DNA of 64,000 nucleotides from Streptomyces werraensis (GTDB lineage Bacteria > Actinomycetota > Actinomycetes > Streptomycetales > Streptomycetaceae), in NCBI GenBank assembly GCA_014656175.1, contig BNBX01000002.1, forward strand, positions 686,776 through 750,775, in the 5' to 3' direction. Position 1 is the stretch's first letter. Each line of letters opens with the position of its first letter. The notes below the pieces were generated by a model. That model was not told the origin of the DNA. It made no database searches and saw nothing but the letters and a program-made list of their open reading frames with translations. Positions 8,711 through 17,055 of the stretch are shown one piece after another. The position numbers were made by a program, and so were the translations under genes.

Positions 8711-11700
8711 ATGCCGCACCCGCACGCGTCTCCCGCCGCAGTCTCCGCCCGCCCCGTCCGTCCGGTCGTCAGCCGCCGCCGTCTCCTGGAGTCCGGCGCC
8801 GCCGTGCTCGGCGCCCTCGCGCTCGCCGCCCCCTCCGGCGCGGCGCACGCGGCCGGCCCGCGCCCGCAGGCCGACGACGGCCCGCCGGAGTGGAACGACT
8901 TCGGCGTCTTCCGCCTCGGCACCGAACCCCCGCACACCACGCTCATGCCGTACGCCGACGTGCCGCAGGCGCTCGCCGCCGACCGCACCCGCTCCCCGTA
9001 CCGGCTTGACCTCGACGGCGCCTGGAAGTTCGCCTACGCGGACCGGCCGGAGGACCGCGACCCCGACTTCCACCGCACCGACACCGACGACCGCGACTGG
9101 GACACGATCCCCGTCCCGTCGGTGTGGCAGCTGCACGGTCACGACTTCCCGATCTACCTGAACATCACCTACCCCTACTGGGGCCCCAACGGCCGCGGCG
9201 AGGAGCCCCAGCCGCCCGCCGCGCCCACCCGCTACAACCCCGTGGGCCAGTACCGCCGCACCTTCACCGTCCCGCGCGACTGGCGCGGCCGCCGCGTCTT
9301 CCTGCACTTCGAGGGCGTCAAGTCCGCTCACTACGTGTGGATCAACGGCGCACTCGTCGGCTACGACGAGGACTCCTACACGCCCTCCGAGTACGACGTC
9401 ACAGACCACCTCCGTCCCGGAACCAACCAGATCGCGGTCGAGGTGTACCGCTACTCCGACGGCGACTGGCTGGAGGACCAGGACATGATCCGGCTGAGCG
9501 GCATCTTCCGCTCGGTCCACCTCTTCTCCACCCCGCCCGTGCACCTGCGCGACTTCAAGCTGGAGACGCCCCTGAACGACACGTACACCGCCGCCGAGCT
9601 GGACGTCACCGCGCATGTGCGGGCGTACGGCGAGGGCGCGGGCGGCGGCCGGTACACGGTGGAGACCCAGCTGTACGACGCGCGCGGCCACGCCGTGTGG
9701 CCGCGGCCGCTGCGGCAGAGCGCCGACCTCGACTCCGTGGAGGCGGGCCGGGACGTCACCGTACGGGCGTCCCGGGCCGTGCCCGAACCGCGGCTGTGGT
9801 CGGCGGAGGACCCATACCTCTACACGGCGGTCCTCCGGCTGCGCGACCCGTCCGGGACGGTCGTCGAGACCCTCTCCCACCGGGTGGGCATCCGCGAGTT
9901 CGCGCTCAAGGACGGGCTGATGCGGATCAACGGCCGCCCGGTGTCCTTCCGCGGCACCAACCGCCACGAGATGCACCCGGCCCGCGGCACCGCCCTGACC
10001 CGCGAGGACATGATCCGCGACATCACCCTCGTCAAGCGGCTCAACATGAACTCGGTCCGCACCTCGCACTACCCGGACAACCCGCTCTGGTACGAACTCG
10101 CCGACGCGTACGGCCTCTACCTCGTCGACGAGACCAACCTCGAGACCCACGGCATCCGCGACCGCTACCCGGGCGACCACCCCGACTGGACCGCCGCCTG
10201 CGTCGCCCGCGCGCAGAACATGGTCCACCGCGACAAGAACCACCCCTCGGTGGTCATCTGGTCGCTCGGCAACGAGGCCGGCGGCGGCTCCACCTTCACC
10301 GCCATGCACGACTGGATCCGCTCCTACGACACCACCCGTGTCATCCAGTACGAGGGCGACGACCGGCCCGGCATCAGCGACATCCGCTCCCGCATGTACG
10401 AGAGCCCCGCCCGTGTCGAGCAGCGCGCCCTCGACACCGCCGACACCCGGCCGTACGTGATGATCGAGTACTCCCACGCGATGGGGAACTCCAACGGCAA
10501 CTTCAAGAAGTACTGGGACGTCGTGCGCCGCCATGACGTCCTTCAGGGCGGCTGGATCTGGGACTTCGCCGACCAGTCCCTCCACACGCCGGTCCCCGAG
10601 CGTGTTCTGCTCACCGAGTCGGGGCCGTCGGCGCTGCGCGGCGAGATCCTCGCCACCCGCGGCCGCCTCGACCGGGACAAGGGCCTGTCGGGCATCACCG
10701 TCTTCGAACGGCACGACAGCCTCGACCTCACCGGCTCCCTCACCCTGGAGGCGTGGTTCACCCCGGGTGTCCCCGGCTACCACCAGCCGATCGTCGCCAA
10801 GGGCGACACCCAGTACGCGCTCAAGCAGACCGACCGCAGGGTCGAGTTCTTCATCCACTCGGACGGCCAGTGGATCGCCGTCAACTGGACGGTGCCGGAC
10901 GACTGGAGCGGAAGGGAGCACCATGTGGCGGGCGTCTTCGACGCCGACGCCGGCACCCTCGCCCTGTACGTCGACGGCGCGGTCCGCGCCACCCGCACCA
11001 CCGACCGCCGGCCCACCAGCAACACCGCCCCGCTGTCCCTCGCCTCCGACGCCGACAACCAGACCCGGGAGTTCGACGGCACGATCCGCCGCGCCCGTGT
11101 TCACGCCCGCGCCCTCACGCCCGCCGAACTGGGCTCCGACGACCGGGGGCCCGACGACGACGGCGTACGCTTCTGGTTCGACGCCGCCACCGTGAGGACG
11201 GAGCGGAAGCGCCCCGAGGCCAAGACCTTCCTCGCGTACGGCGGGGACTGGGGCGACAATCCCAACGACGGCGCGTTCGTCGCCGACGGGATCGTCACCG
11301 CCGACCGCCGGCCCGGCGGCAAGGCGGCCGAGATCAAACGCGTCCACCAGGCCGTCGGCGCCGTCCGCGCTCCTGGTGGCGGACCGGGCGCGGTCACCCT
11401 CACCAACGAGTACCTGTTCACCAACCTCCGTACTTTCGACGGCCGTTGGGAACTCGTCGCGGACGGCGAGGTGATCGGCGGCGGACGCCTCGTCCGGGAC
11501 CAGCTCGACGTGGCGCCGCTGTCCGGGAAGCGCGTCGAACTGCCGGTGCGCCTGCCCCGGAACCCGGCCCCGGGCACGGAGTTCTTCCTCCAGCTGTCCT
11601 TCACCACGCGGGAGCGCACACCCTGGGCGGAGGCCGGCTTCGAGGTGGCCCGGCATCAGCTCGCGCTCGACGCCGACACCCCGGCGGTCGTGCCCGTGCC

Positions 11701-12631
11701 CCTGTCCCGCGTGCCCGCGCTGCGGCACGAGACCCGCGGCCAGGACATCCGCGTCACGGGCAAGGGCTTCTCGGTCACCGTCGACCGCCGCACCGGCCTC
11801 CTCACCGACTACGAGGCCGACGGCACGCGCCTGCTCACCTCGGGACCGGCGCCCAACTTCTGGCGGGCGCCCACCGACAACGACCGCGGCAACGACCAGC
11901 ACCTGCGCAACCGGACCTGGCGCGACGCGGGCGCCCGCCGCACGGTCACCGACGTCACCGTACGGCCGCTCGGCGACCGGGCCGTCGAGGTCCGCGTCAC
12001 CGGCACCCTCCCCACCACGGTCGAGTCCACGTACTCCACGACGTACACCGTCTTCGGCAACGGCGAGATCAAGGTGGACCACACCCTCCACCCGGGCGCC
12101 GCGGACCTGCCGTACCTCCCCGAGGTCGGTTCCCTGCTGTTCCTGCCCCGCCGCCTGGACCGGCTGCACTGGTACGGGCGCGGCCCCGAGGAGAACCACT
12201 GGGACCGCAACACCGGTACGGACGTGGGTTGTTGGTCCTCGACCGTGGCCGAGCAGTGGACGCCGTACATCCGCCCCCAGGAGAACGGCAACAAGACCGA
12301 CGTGCGCTGGGCCGCGCTCACCGGCCGGGACGGACGCGGGCTGCTGGTGACGGGCGAACCCCTCGTCGAGATCAACGCCTCGCACTTCACCCCGGAGGAC
12401 CTGTCCGCCGGCGCCCGGCACGACTACCAGCTCACCCCGCGCGACGCGGTCGTCCTACGGGTCAACCACCGGCAGATGGGCGTGGGCGGCGACGACAGCT
12501 GGGGCGCGCACACCCACGACGAGTTCAAGCTCTTCGCGGACCGCGACTACGCCTACACCTACCGGCTGCGCCCGCTCACCGCCGTGGACCGGGCCTTCGC
12601 CCTCTCCCGCCGGCCCACCGCCGCCGAATAG
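8711..12631 (+). CDS. Tat-exported GH2 beta-galactosidase with inserted LamG domain
   Basis: A 1306-residue secreted glycoside hydrolase. The N-terminus carries a twin-arginine signal (SRRRLLE at 21-27, hydrophobic to about 45, AHA cleavage near 47). A GH2 sugar-binding domain, an Ig-like domain and a TIM barrel follow. The acid/base is Glu522 in WSLGNEAGG and the nucleophile Glu586 in VMIEYSHAMGN, both as in LacZ. About residues 667-806 form a LamG/concanavalin-like lectin domain (LEAWFTPGVPGYHQPIVAKG to RVHARALTPAEL) placed before the C-terminal beta-gal small domain (NFWRAPTDNDRGND). E. coli LacZ is 1024 residues, so the LamG insert explains much of the excess. Likely substrates are galactosides in plant or other polysaccharides. 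Confidence 0.93.
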   Translation: MPHPHASPAAVSARPVRPVVSRRRLLESGAAVLGALALAAPSGAAHAAGPRPQADDGPPEWNDFGVFRLGTEPPHTTLMPYADVPQALAADRTRSPYRLDLDGAWKFAYADRPEDRDPDFHRTDTDDRDWDTIPVPSVWQLHGHDFPIYLNITYPYWGPNGRGEEPQPPAAPTRYNPVGQYRRTFTVPRDWRGRRVFLHFEGVKSAHYVWINGALVGYDEDSYTPSEYDVTDHLRPGTNQIAVEVYRYSDGDWLEDQDMIRLSGIFRSVHLFSTPPVHLRDFKLETPLNDTYTAAELDVTAHVRAYGEGAGGGRYTVETQLYDARGHAVWPRPLRQSADLDSVEAGRDVTVRASRAVPEPRLWSAEDPYLYTAVLRLRDPSGTVVETLSHRVGIREFALKDGLMRINGRPVSFRGTNRHEMHPARGTALTREDMIRDITLVKRLNMNSVRTSHYPDNPLWYELADAYGLYLVDETNLETHGIRDRYPGDHPDWTAACVARAQNMVHRDKNHPSVVIWSLGNEAGGGSTFTAMHDWIRSYDTTRVIQYEGDDRPGISDIRSRMYESPARVEQRALDTADTRPYVMIEYSHAMGNSNGNFKKYWDVVRRHDVLQGGWIWDFADQSLHTPVPERVLLTESGPSALRGEILATRGRLDRDKGLSGITVFERHDSLDLTGSLTLEAWFTPGVPGYHQPIVAKGDTQYALKQTDRRVEFFIHSDGQWIAVNWTVPDDWSGREHHVAGVFDADAGTLALYVDGAVRATRTTDRRPTSNTAPLSLASDADNQTREFDGTIRRARVHARALTPAELGSDDRGPDDDGVRFWFDAATVRTERKRPEAKTFLAYGGDWGDNPNDGAFVADGIVTADRRPGGKAAEIKRVHQAVGAVRAPGGGPGAVTLTNEYLFTNLRTFDGRWELVADGEVIGGGRLVRDQLDVAPLSGKRVELPVRLPRNPAPGTEFFLQLSFTTRERTPWAEAGFEVARHQLALDADTPAVVPVPLSRVPALRHETRGQDIRVTGKGFSVTVDRRTGLLTDYEADGTRLLTSGPAPNFWRAPTDNDRGNDQHLRNRTWRDAGARRTVTDVTVRPLGDRAVEVRVTGTLPTTVESTYSTTYTVFGNGEIKVDHTLHPGAADLPYLPEVGSLLFLPRRLDRLHWYGRGPEENHWDRNTGTDVGCWSSTVAEQWTPYIRPQENGNKTDVRWAALTGRDGRGLLVTGEPLVEINASHFTPEDLSAGARHDYQLTPRDAVVLRVNHRQMGVGGDDSWGAHTHDEFKLFADRDYAYTYRLRPLTAVDRAFALSRRPTAAE

Positions 12632-12645
12632 CGCGGCACACTCGG

Positions 12646-12670
12646 GGGAGCCCGGGGTAACCGGGCTCCC
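12646..12670 (+). terminator. Hairpin between beta-galactosidase stop and DUF72 start
   Basis: GGGAGCCCGG and CCGGGCTCCC form a perfect 10-bp stem with loop GGTAA. It starts 15 bases past the stop at 12631 and ends on the base before the ATG at 12671. It can terminate the upstream message, and it also buries the only Shine-Dalgarno-like sequence (GGGGGAG) of the next gene. Confidence 0.5.
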
Positions 12671-13543
12671 ATGGGTGACATCCTGGTCGGGGCGTGCTCC
12701 TGGACGGACCGCCAACTCGTGGCGAGCGGCTGGTATCCGCGCGGACGGCGCGACGCGGAAGGGCGGCTGCGGCACTACGCGGAGCGGCTGCCGGTCGTCG
12801 AAGTGGACTCCGGCTACTACGCGTTGCCGCGCCGCCGCAACAGCGAACTGTGGGTGGAACGCACGCCGGACGGCTTCCGCTTCGACGTCAAGGCGTTCTC
12901 CCTGCTCACGGGCCACCCCACCCGCCCCGAGGCGCTCCCGGCCGACCTGCGTGACCGGTTGCCCGCGCGCGGCCTGGCCGACCCGGCTCTGCTGGACGAG
13001 GTGTGGGGCCGTTTCGCGGAGGCGGTCGACCCCCTGCGCACGGCCGGGCGGCTCGGGACCGTGCTGTTCCAGTTCCCGCCGTGGTTCACTCCCGGCACCC
13101 CGGCCGAACGCTTCCTGGAGGACTGCGCGGAGCGCGCCAAGGGCTGGCCGCTCGCCGTGGAGTTCCGCCACCCCGCCTGGTGGCACGCCGAACGCACCGA
13201 CGAGACACGCGAGTTGCTGACCTCCCTGGAGGTGACGGCGGTCGGCACCGACATGGCGCAGGGCCTCACGGCCTCCCTGCCGCCCCTGGTCCCCGTCACC
13301 CGGCCCGCCCTGGCCGTCGTACGGTTCCACGGCCGCAGCACGGCGTGGGGGAGGGGCAGCAAGGAGGACCGCTTCCGCCACGACTACGACGTCACCGAGC
13401 TCGCCGCGTGGGCGCCGCGCCTGCGCCGCGCGGCAGAGCAGGCGGACGAGCTGCACGTCCTGTTCAACAACTGCTGCGGCGACGCGGCGGTACGGGCGGC
13501 GGAGACGATGCGCGGCCTGCTGGCCCGGCCGCCGAGACGGTGA
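12671..13543 (+). CDS. DUF72 domain-containing protein
   Basis: 290 residues of the DUF72 (YecE-like) family, a TIM-barrel-like fold of unknown function. Family marks are the opening ILVGACSWTD, the VEVDSGYYALPR segment, FDVKAFSLLTGHP, and the closing HVLFNNCCGDAAV. The ATG is fixed by homology because DUF72 proteins begin right at this strand. There is no accessible ribosome site; a hairpin abuts the start codon. Two alkylation-repair genes follow on the same strand, but the 80-base gap gives no firm functional link. Confidence 0.85.
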   Translation: MGDILVGACSWTDRQLVASGWYPRGRRDAEGRLRHYAERLPVVEVDSGYYALPRRRNSELWVERTPDGFRFDVKAFSLLTGHPTRPEALPADLRDRLPARGLADPALLDEVWGRFAEAVDPLRTAGRLGTVLFQFPPWFTPGTPAERFLEDCAERAKGWPLAVEFRHPAWWHAERTDETRELLTSLEVTAVGTDMAQGLTASLPPLVPVTRPALAVVRFHGRSTAWGRGSKEDRFRHDYDVTELAAWAPRLRRAAEQADELHVLFNNCCGDAAVRAAETMRGLLARPPRR

Positions 13544-13623
13544 TCCGCAGAACCGCAGCACTCAGGACGTGGATGTCGGATTCCCGCCAGACTCGGCCCG
13601 TCCCGGTGGCGGATCCTTGAGGC

Positions 13624-15105
13624 ATGCACCGAGGGATGCACACCGACACCGAGCGCTGCGTGCGCGCCGTGCAGTCGAAGGACGCGCGGTTCGACGGCTG
13701 GTTCTACACCGCCGTCCTCACCACCGGCATTTACTGCCGGCCCAGCTGCCCCGCCGTCCCCCCCAAGCCACGGCACATGGTGTTCCACCCGAGCGCGGCC
13801 GCCTGCCAGCAGGCCGGGTTCCGGGCGTGCAAGCGCTGCCGCCCCGACGCCAGCCCCGGCTCCCCGGAGTGGAACGTGCGCGCCGACCTCGTCGCCCGCG
13901 CCATGCGGCTGATCGCCGACGGTGTCGTGGACCGCGAGGGCGTCACCGGACTCGCCGCCCGCCTCGGCTACAGCACCCGGCAGATCGAACGCCAGCTGCT
14001 CGCCGAGCTGGGCGCGGGCCCCCTCGCCCTGGCCCGCGCGCAGCGCGCCCGGACCGCGCGGCTGCTCGTCGAGACGACCGGCCTGCCGATGGCGGACGTC
14101 GCCTTCGCGGCCGGCTTCTCCTCCGTGCGCGCCTTCAACGACACCGTGCGCGAGGTGTTCGCGCTCTCGCCGAGCGAACTGCGCACGCGGGCGCCGAAAC
14201 ACGCCGCCGCCGGCGCACCCGGCGTGATCGCGCTGCGCCTGCCGTTCCGCGCCCCGCTCCACCCCGACAACCTCTTCGGCCACCTCGCCGCCACCGCCGT
14301 ACCCGGCGTGGAGGAATGGCGGGAGGGCTCCTACCGCCGCACCCTGCGCCTCCCGTACGGCCAGGGCATCGTGGCCCTGTCCCCGCGCCCCGACCACATC
14401 GCCTGCCGCCTCGCCCTGAGCGACCACCGGGACCTGACCGTCGCCATCAGCCGCTGCCGCCGCCTGCTCGACCTGGACGCCGACCCGGTCGCCGTCGACG
14501 AGCGGCTGCGCGCCGATCCCGCGCTCGCGCCCCTGGTCGACAAGGCGCCCGGCCGCCGGGTGCCGCGTACGGCCGACGAGGCGGAGTTCGCCGTCCGCGC
14601 GGTCCTCGGACAGCAGGTGTCCACGGCCGCCGCCCGCACCCACGCGGCCCGCCTGGTCATCGCGCACGGCACCCCCGTCGACGACCCCGAGGGCGGTCTC
14701 ACCCACCTCTTCCCGGCACCGGAGGAACTGGCCGCGCTCGACCCGGACGCCCTCGCCATGCCCCGGACGCGCCGCACCACCCTGACCACGCTGGTCCGCC
14801 GGCTCGCGGACGGCGACCTCCGCCTGGGCGCCGACAGCGACTGGCCGAAGACGCGCGCGGCGCTCCTCGCCCTCCCCGGCTTCGGCCCCTGGACCGCCGA
14901 CGTCATCGCCATGCGCGCCCTCGGCGACCCCGACGCCTTCCTCCCCACCGACCTCGGTGTCCGCCGCGCCGCCCGCGCCCTGGGCCTCCCGTCCACCCCG
15001 GCCGCCCTCACCACCCGGGCCGCGGCCTGGCGCCCCTGGCGCGCGTACGCGGTCCAGTACCTCTGGGCGACCGACAGCCACCCGATCAACGTCCTGCCGA
15101 CCTGA
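13624..15105 (+). CDS. Ada-AlkA fusion: methyl-phosphotriester sensor/regulator with DNA-3-methyladenine glycosylase
   Basis: 493 residues in three parts. Residues 1-80 are the Ada zinc domain, with Cys38, Cys42, Cys69 and Cys72 at the same numbers as in E. coli Ada; Cys38 would accept the methyl group from DNA phosphotriesters. Residues about 85-195 are an AraC-type double helix-turn-helix. Residues about 200-490 are AlkA: the N-terminal AlkA domain and the HhH-GPD glycosylase fold with LPGFGPWTADVIAMRAL and likely catalytic Asp443 in FLPTDLG. Alkylation sensing, gene activation and base excision are thus in one protein. The ogt gene follows after 17 bases. Start could also be the ATG at 13636 (codon 5); neither has ideal ribosome-site spacing. 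Confidence 0.92.
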   Translation: MHRGMHTDTERCVRAVQSKDARFDGWFYTAVLTTGIYCRPSCPAVPPKPRHMVFHPSAAACQQAGFRACKRCRPDASPGSPEWNVRADLVARAMRLIADGVVDREGVTGLAARLGYSTRQIERQLLAELGAGPLALARAQRARTARLLVETTGLPMADVAFAAGFSSVRAFNDTVREVFALSPSELRTRAPKHAAAGAPGVIALRLPFRAPLHPDNLFGHLAATAVPGVEEWREGSYRRTLRLPYGQGIVALSPRPDHIACRLALSDHRDLTVAISRCRRLLDLDADPVAVDERLRADPALAPLVDKAPGRRVPRTADEAEFAVRAVLGQQVSTAAARTHAARLVIAHGTPVDDPEGGLTHLFPAPEELAALDPDALAMPRTRRTTLTTLVRRLADGDLRLGADSDWPKTRAALLALPGFGPWTADVIAMRALGDPDAFLPTDLGVRRAARALGLPSTPAALTTRAAAWRPWRAYAVQYLWATDSHPINVLPT

Positions 15106-15122
15106 CCGGCAACGGAGGACCG

Positions 15123-15605
15123 ATGCGACAGCACACCGTGACCGACAGCCCCTACGGCCCCCTGACCCTCGTCGCCGACGACGGTGTCCTCTGCGGCCTC
15201 TACATGACCGATCAGCGCCACCGCCCGCCGGAGGACACCTTCGGCGTCCCCGACGACGCTCCCTTCACGGAGACGAGGGAACAGCTGGCCGCCTACTTCG
15301 CGGGCGACCTGAAGGAGTTCACCGTCCCCCTGCGCCTGCACGGCACCCCGTTCCAGCTCCGGGTGTGGGAAGAGCTCCGGCGCATCCCCTACGGCGAGAC
15401 CCGCACCTACGGACAGCTCGCCGACCTCCTCGGCAGCCCCAAGGCGTCCCGTGCCGTCGGCCTGGCCAACGGCCGCAACCCGGTCGGCATCATCGTCCCC
15501 TGCCACCGCGTCATCGGCTCCACGGGCAGCCTCACCGGCTACGGCGGCGGCCTGCCCCGCAAACAGCGCCTGCTGGACTTCGAGCGCGGACCGGCCCTGT
15601 TCTAG
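15123..15605 (+). CDS. ogt: Methylated-DNA--[protein]-cysteine S-methyltransferase
   Basis: 160 residues, the usual size. The C-terminal domain has the recognition helix and the active-site loop IIVPCHRVIG with acceptor Cys127, followed by GSTGSLTGYGGGLPRKQ. The protein takes O6-methyl groups off guanine irreversibly. The ATG has GGAGGA four bases upstream and lies 17 bases after the Ada-AlkA fusion, so the two form an adaptive-response operon. E. coli Ada carries this domain itself; here it is a separate gene while AlkA is fused to the Ada sensor. Confidence 0.93.
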   Translation: MRQHTVTDSPYGPLTLVADDGVLCGLYMTDQRHRPPEDTFGVPDDAPFTETREQLAAYFAGDLKEFTVPLRLHGTPFQLRVWEELRRIPYGETRTYGQLADLLGSPKASRAVGLANGRNPVGIIVPCHRVIGSTGSLTGYGGGLPRKQRLLDFERGPALF

Positions 15606-15614
15606 ACGGAGGTT

Positions 15615-16340
15615 CTAGGCGGCGATCCGCCGCAGCAACGCCGGCAGGGCCGTGCCGATCGGTTCGCGGACGACCTCGTCCGCCAGGTCGTCGTACGGCG
15701 TCGGTTCCGCGTTGACGACGATCAGGCGGGCGCCGTGGTCGGCGGCGACCTGGGCGAGGCCCGCCGCGGGGTGGACCTGGAGGCTGGTGCCGGCGGCGAT
15801 GAAGAGGGTGCAGGCCTTCGTGATCGCCACCGCCTCGCCGAGCACCATGGGATCCAGCGCCTCGCCGAACATGACCGTCGCCGGCTTGAGGACGCCGCCG
15901 CAGTCGGCGCAGGGCGGGTCGTCCTCGCCGGCCGTCAGGCGGGCCAGGGCGTCCTCCATCGGGGTCCGCGCGTGGCACTTCGTGCAGACGACCGTGCGCG
16001 CCGTGCCGTGCAGTTCCAGCACCTTGCGGTCCGGCATGCCGCCGAGCTGGTGCAGACCGTCCACGTTCTGCGTGATCACCCGCACCGCCGTCCCGGACCG
16101 CTCCAGCTCGGCCACCGCACGGTGCGCGGCGTTCGGCTCCGGCAGCGCGGCGAAGTTCTCCTGCCGCATCCGCCACGACCGGCGGCGGATCTCCGGATCG
16201 GCCATGTAGTACGCGTACGTCACGAGTTTCTCGGCGTCCGGGTCGCGGCGCCACAGACCGGCCGGCCCGCGGTAGTCGGGGATCCCGGAGTCCGTGCTGA
16301 CGCCGGCGCCGGTCAGGAGGGCGACGAGGGGCTTGCTCAT
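15615..16340 (-). CDS. Sir2-family NAD-dependent protein deacetylase
   Basis: 241 residues, a full sirtuin. The NAD-binding GAGVSTDSGIPDYRG begins at residue 11. TQNVDGLH (90-97) precedes catalytic His111 in LELHGT, zinc cysteines are 119, 122, 144 and 147, and GTSLQVHPAAG binds the nucleotide. It removes acyl groups from lysines, releasing nicotinamide and O-acetyl-ADP-ribose; acyl-CoA synthetases are common bacterial targets. The gene converges on ogt with only 9 bases between the stops and follows NUDIX and ADP-ribosylglycohydrolase genes on the same strand. It may be leaderless: TACCCT lies six bases before the ATG. Confidence 0.92.
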   Translation of the reverse strand: MSKPLVALLTGAGVSTDSGIPDYRGPAGLWRRDPDAEKLVTYAYYMADPEIRRRSWRMRQENFAALPEPNAAHRAVAELERSGTAVRVITQNVDGLHQLGGMPDRKVLELHGTARTVVCTKCHARTPMEDALARLTAGEDDPPCADCGGVLKPATVMFGEALDPMVLGEAVAITKACTLFIAAGTSLQVHPAAGLAQVAADHGARLIVVNAEPTPYDDLADEVVREPIGTALPALLRRIAA

Positions 16341-16346
16341 GCGGCG

Positions 16347-16352
16347 AGGGTA
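16347..16352 (-). promoter_or_regulatory. -10 element TACCCT of the sirtuin gene (leaderless arrangement)
   Basis: TACCCT on the minus strand lies 6 bases before the ATG, so transcription would begin at or next to the start codon. No Shine-Dalgarno sequence is present. Confidence 0.35.
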
Positions 16353-16406
16353 GGGCGGCCGGGCAGGCCCGGCGAGCGGATATCGCGCCGGGCCGGTGCG
16401 GCACTG

Positions 16407-16910
16407 TCAGTGCACCCGGTGGCCGTCCTCCAGCTCCGCCGTGCCCGAGCCGTCCGCCAGCACGTCCAGCGCGGCGAGCACGCGGCGGCCCAGGGAGCCG
16501 GGCAGGTGCGCGGTGATCTCCTCGCGCTCCACCAGCCGCCACGACAGCAGCTCCTCCTCCTGGAGCCGGATCGCCCTCAGCTCGTCCTCCCCGAGCACCC
16601 CGCCGTCGTAGAGGTACGCCACGAGCGGCGGCACGCCCGGCGTCCGCACCCAGTCCACCGCGAGGAGCCGGCCCAGCGGCCGGTCCAGGCCGATCTCCTC
16701 GGCCGTCTCCCGCCGCGCACCCTCACGCGGGCTCTCCCCCTCGTCCGACTCGATCGTGCCGCCGGGCAGGGCCCACCCCTCCCGGTAGTTCGGTTCGACG
16801 AGCAGCACCCGCCCCCGCGCGTCCCGGAAGAGGGCGGCGGCGCCGGCGAGGACACGGGGGAGGGAGGCGATGTAGCTGGCGAAGTCCTGGGTGTCCTGCG
16901 TGGTGGTCAT
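16407..16910 (-). CDS. NUDIX hydrolase
   Basis: 167 residues. The NUDIX box runs from GGTIESDEGESPREGA through RRETAEEIGL. All catalytic residues (RE...EE.G) are present, but two extra residues lie between the GG and GE elements compared with the classic GX5EX7REUXEEXGU spacing. Enzymes of this family cleave nucleoside diphosphates linked to another group; the substrate is not predictable from the box. Its place between ADP-ribosylglycohydrolase and sirtuin genes suggests ADP-ribose or a derivative, which is inference. The ATG at 16910 fits the fold; the frame open to 17135 is not supported. Confidence 0.87.
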   Translation of the reverse strand: MTTTQDTQDFASYIASLPRVLAGAAALFRDARGRVLLVEPNYREGWALPGGTIESDEGESPREGARRETAEEIGLDRPLGRLLAVDWVRTPGVPPLVAYLYDGGVLGEDELRAIRLQEEELLSWRLVEREEITAHLPGSLGRRVLAALDVLADGSGTAELEDGHRVH

Positions 16911-16916
16911 GCGGGA

Positions 16917-16922
16917 AGGGTA
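16917..16922 (-). promoter_or_regulatory. -10 element TACCCT of the NUDIX gene (leaderless arrangement)
   Basis: TACCCT on the minus strand ends 6 bases before the ATG at 16910, with no Shine-Dalgarno sequence between: the same layout as the sirtuin gene. Confidence 0.35.
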
Positions 16923-17055
16923 ACCGCGGCCTCGGGTTCCGCCGGGGCCGTCGCGGTCCACCCGCCCGGGCGCACGGCAGCACACGCCGTCCCATGATCG
17001 ACACGGCGGGCGCACGCGCCGGAGCACGGCGGACGCCGCCACGGGCCCCGAGCGC

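Noticed and set aside
8537..12421. 1294-residue open frame opposite the beta-galactosidase
   Set aside because: Codon-position shadow of the plus-strand GH2 gene, whose motifs are unmistakable.
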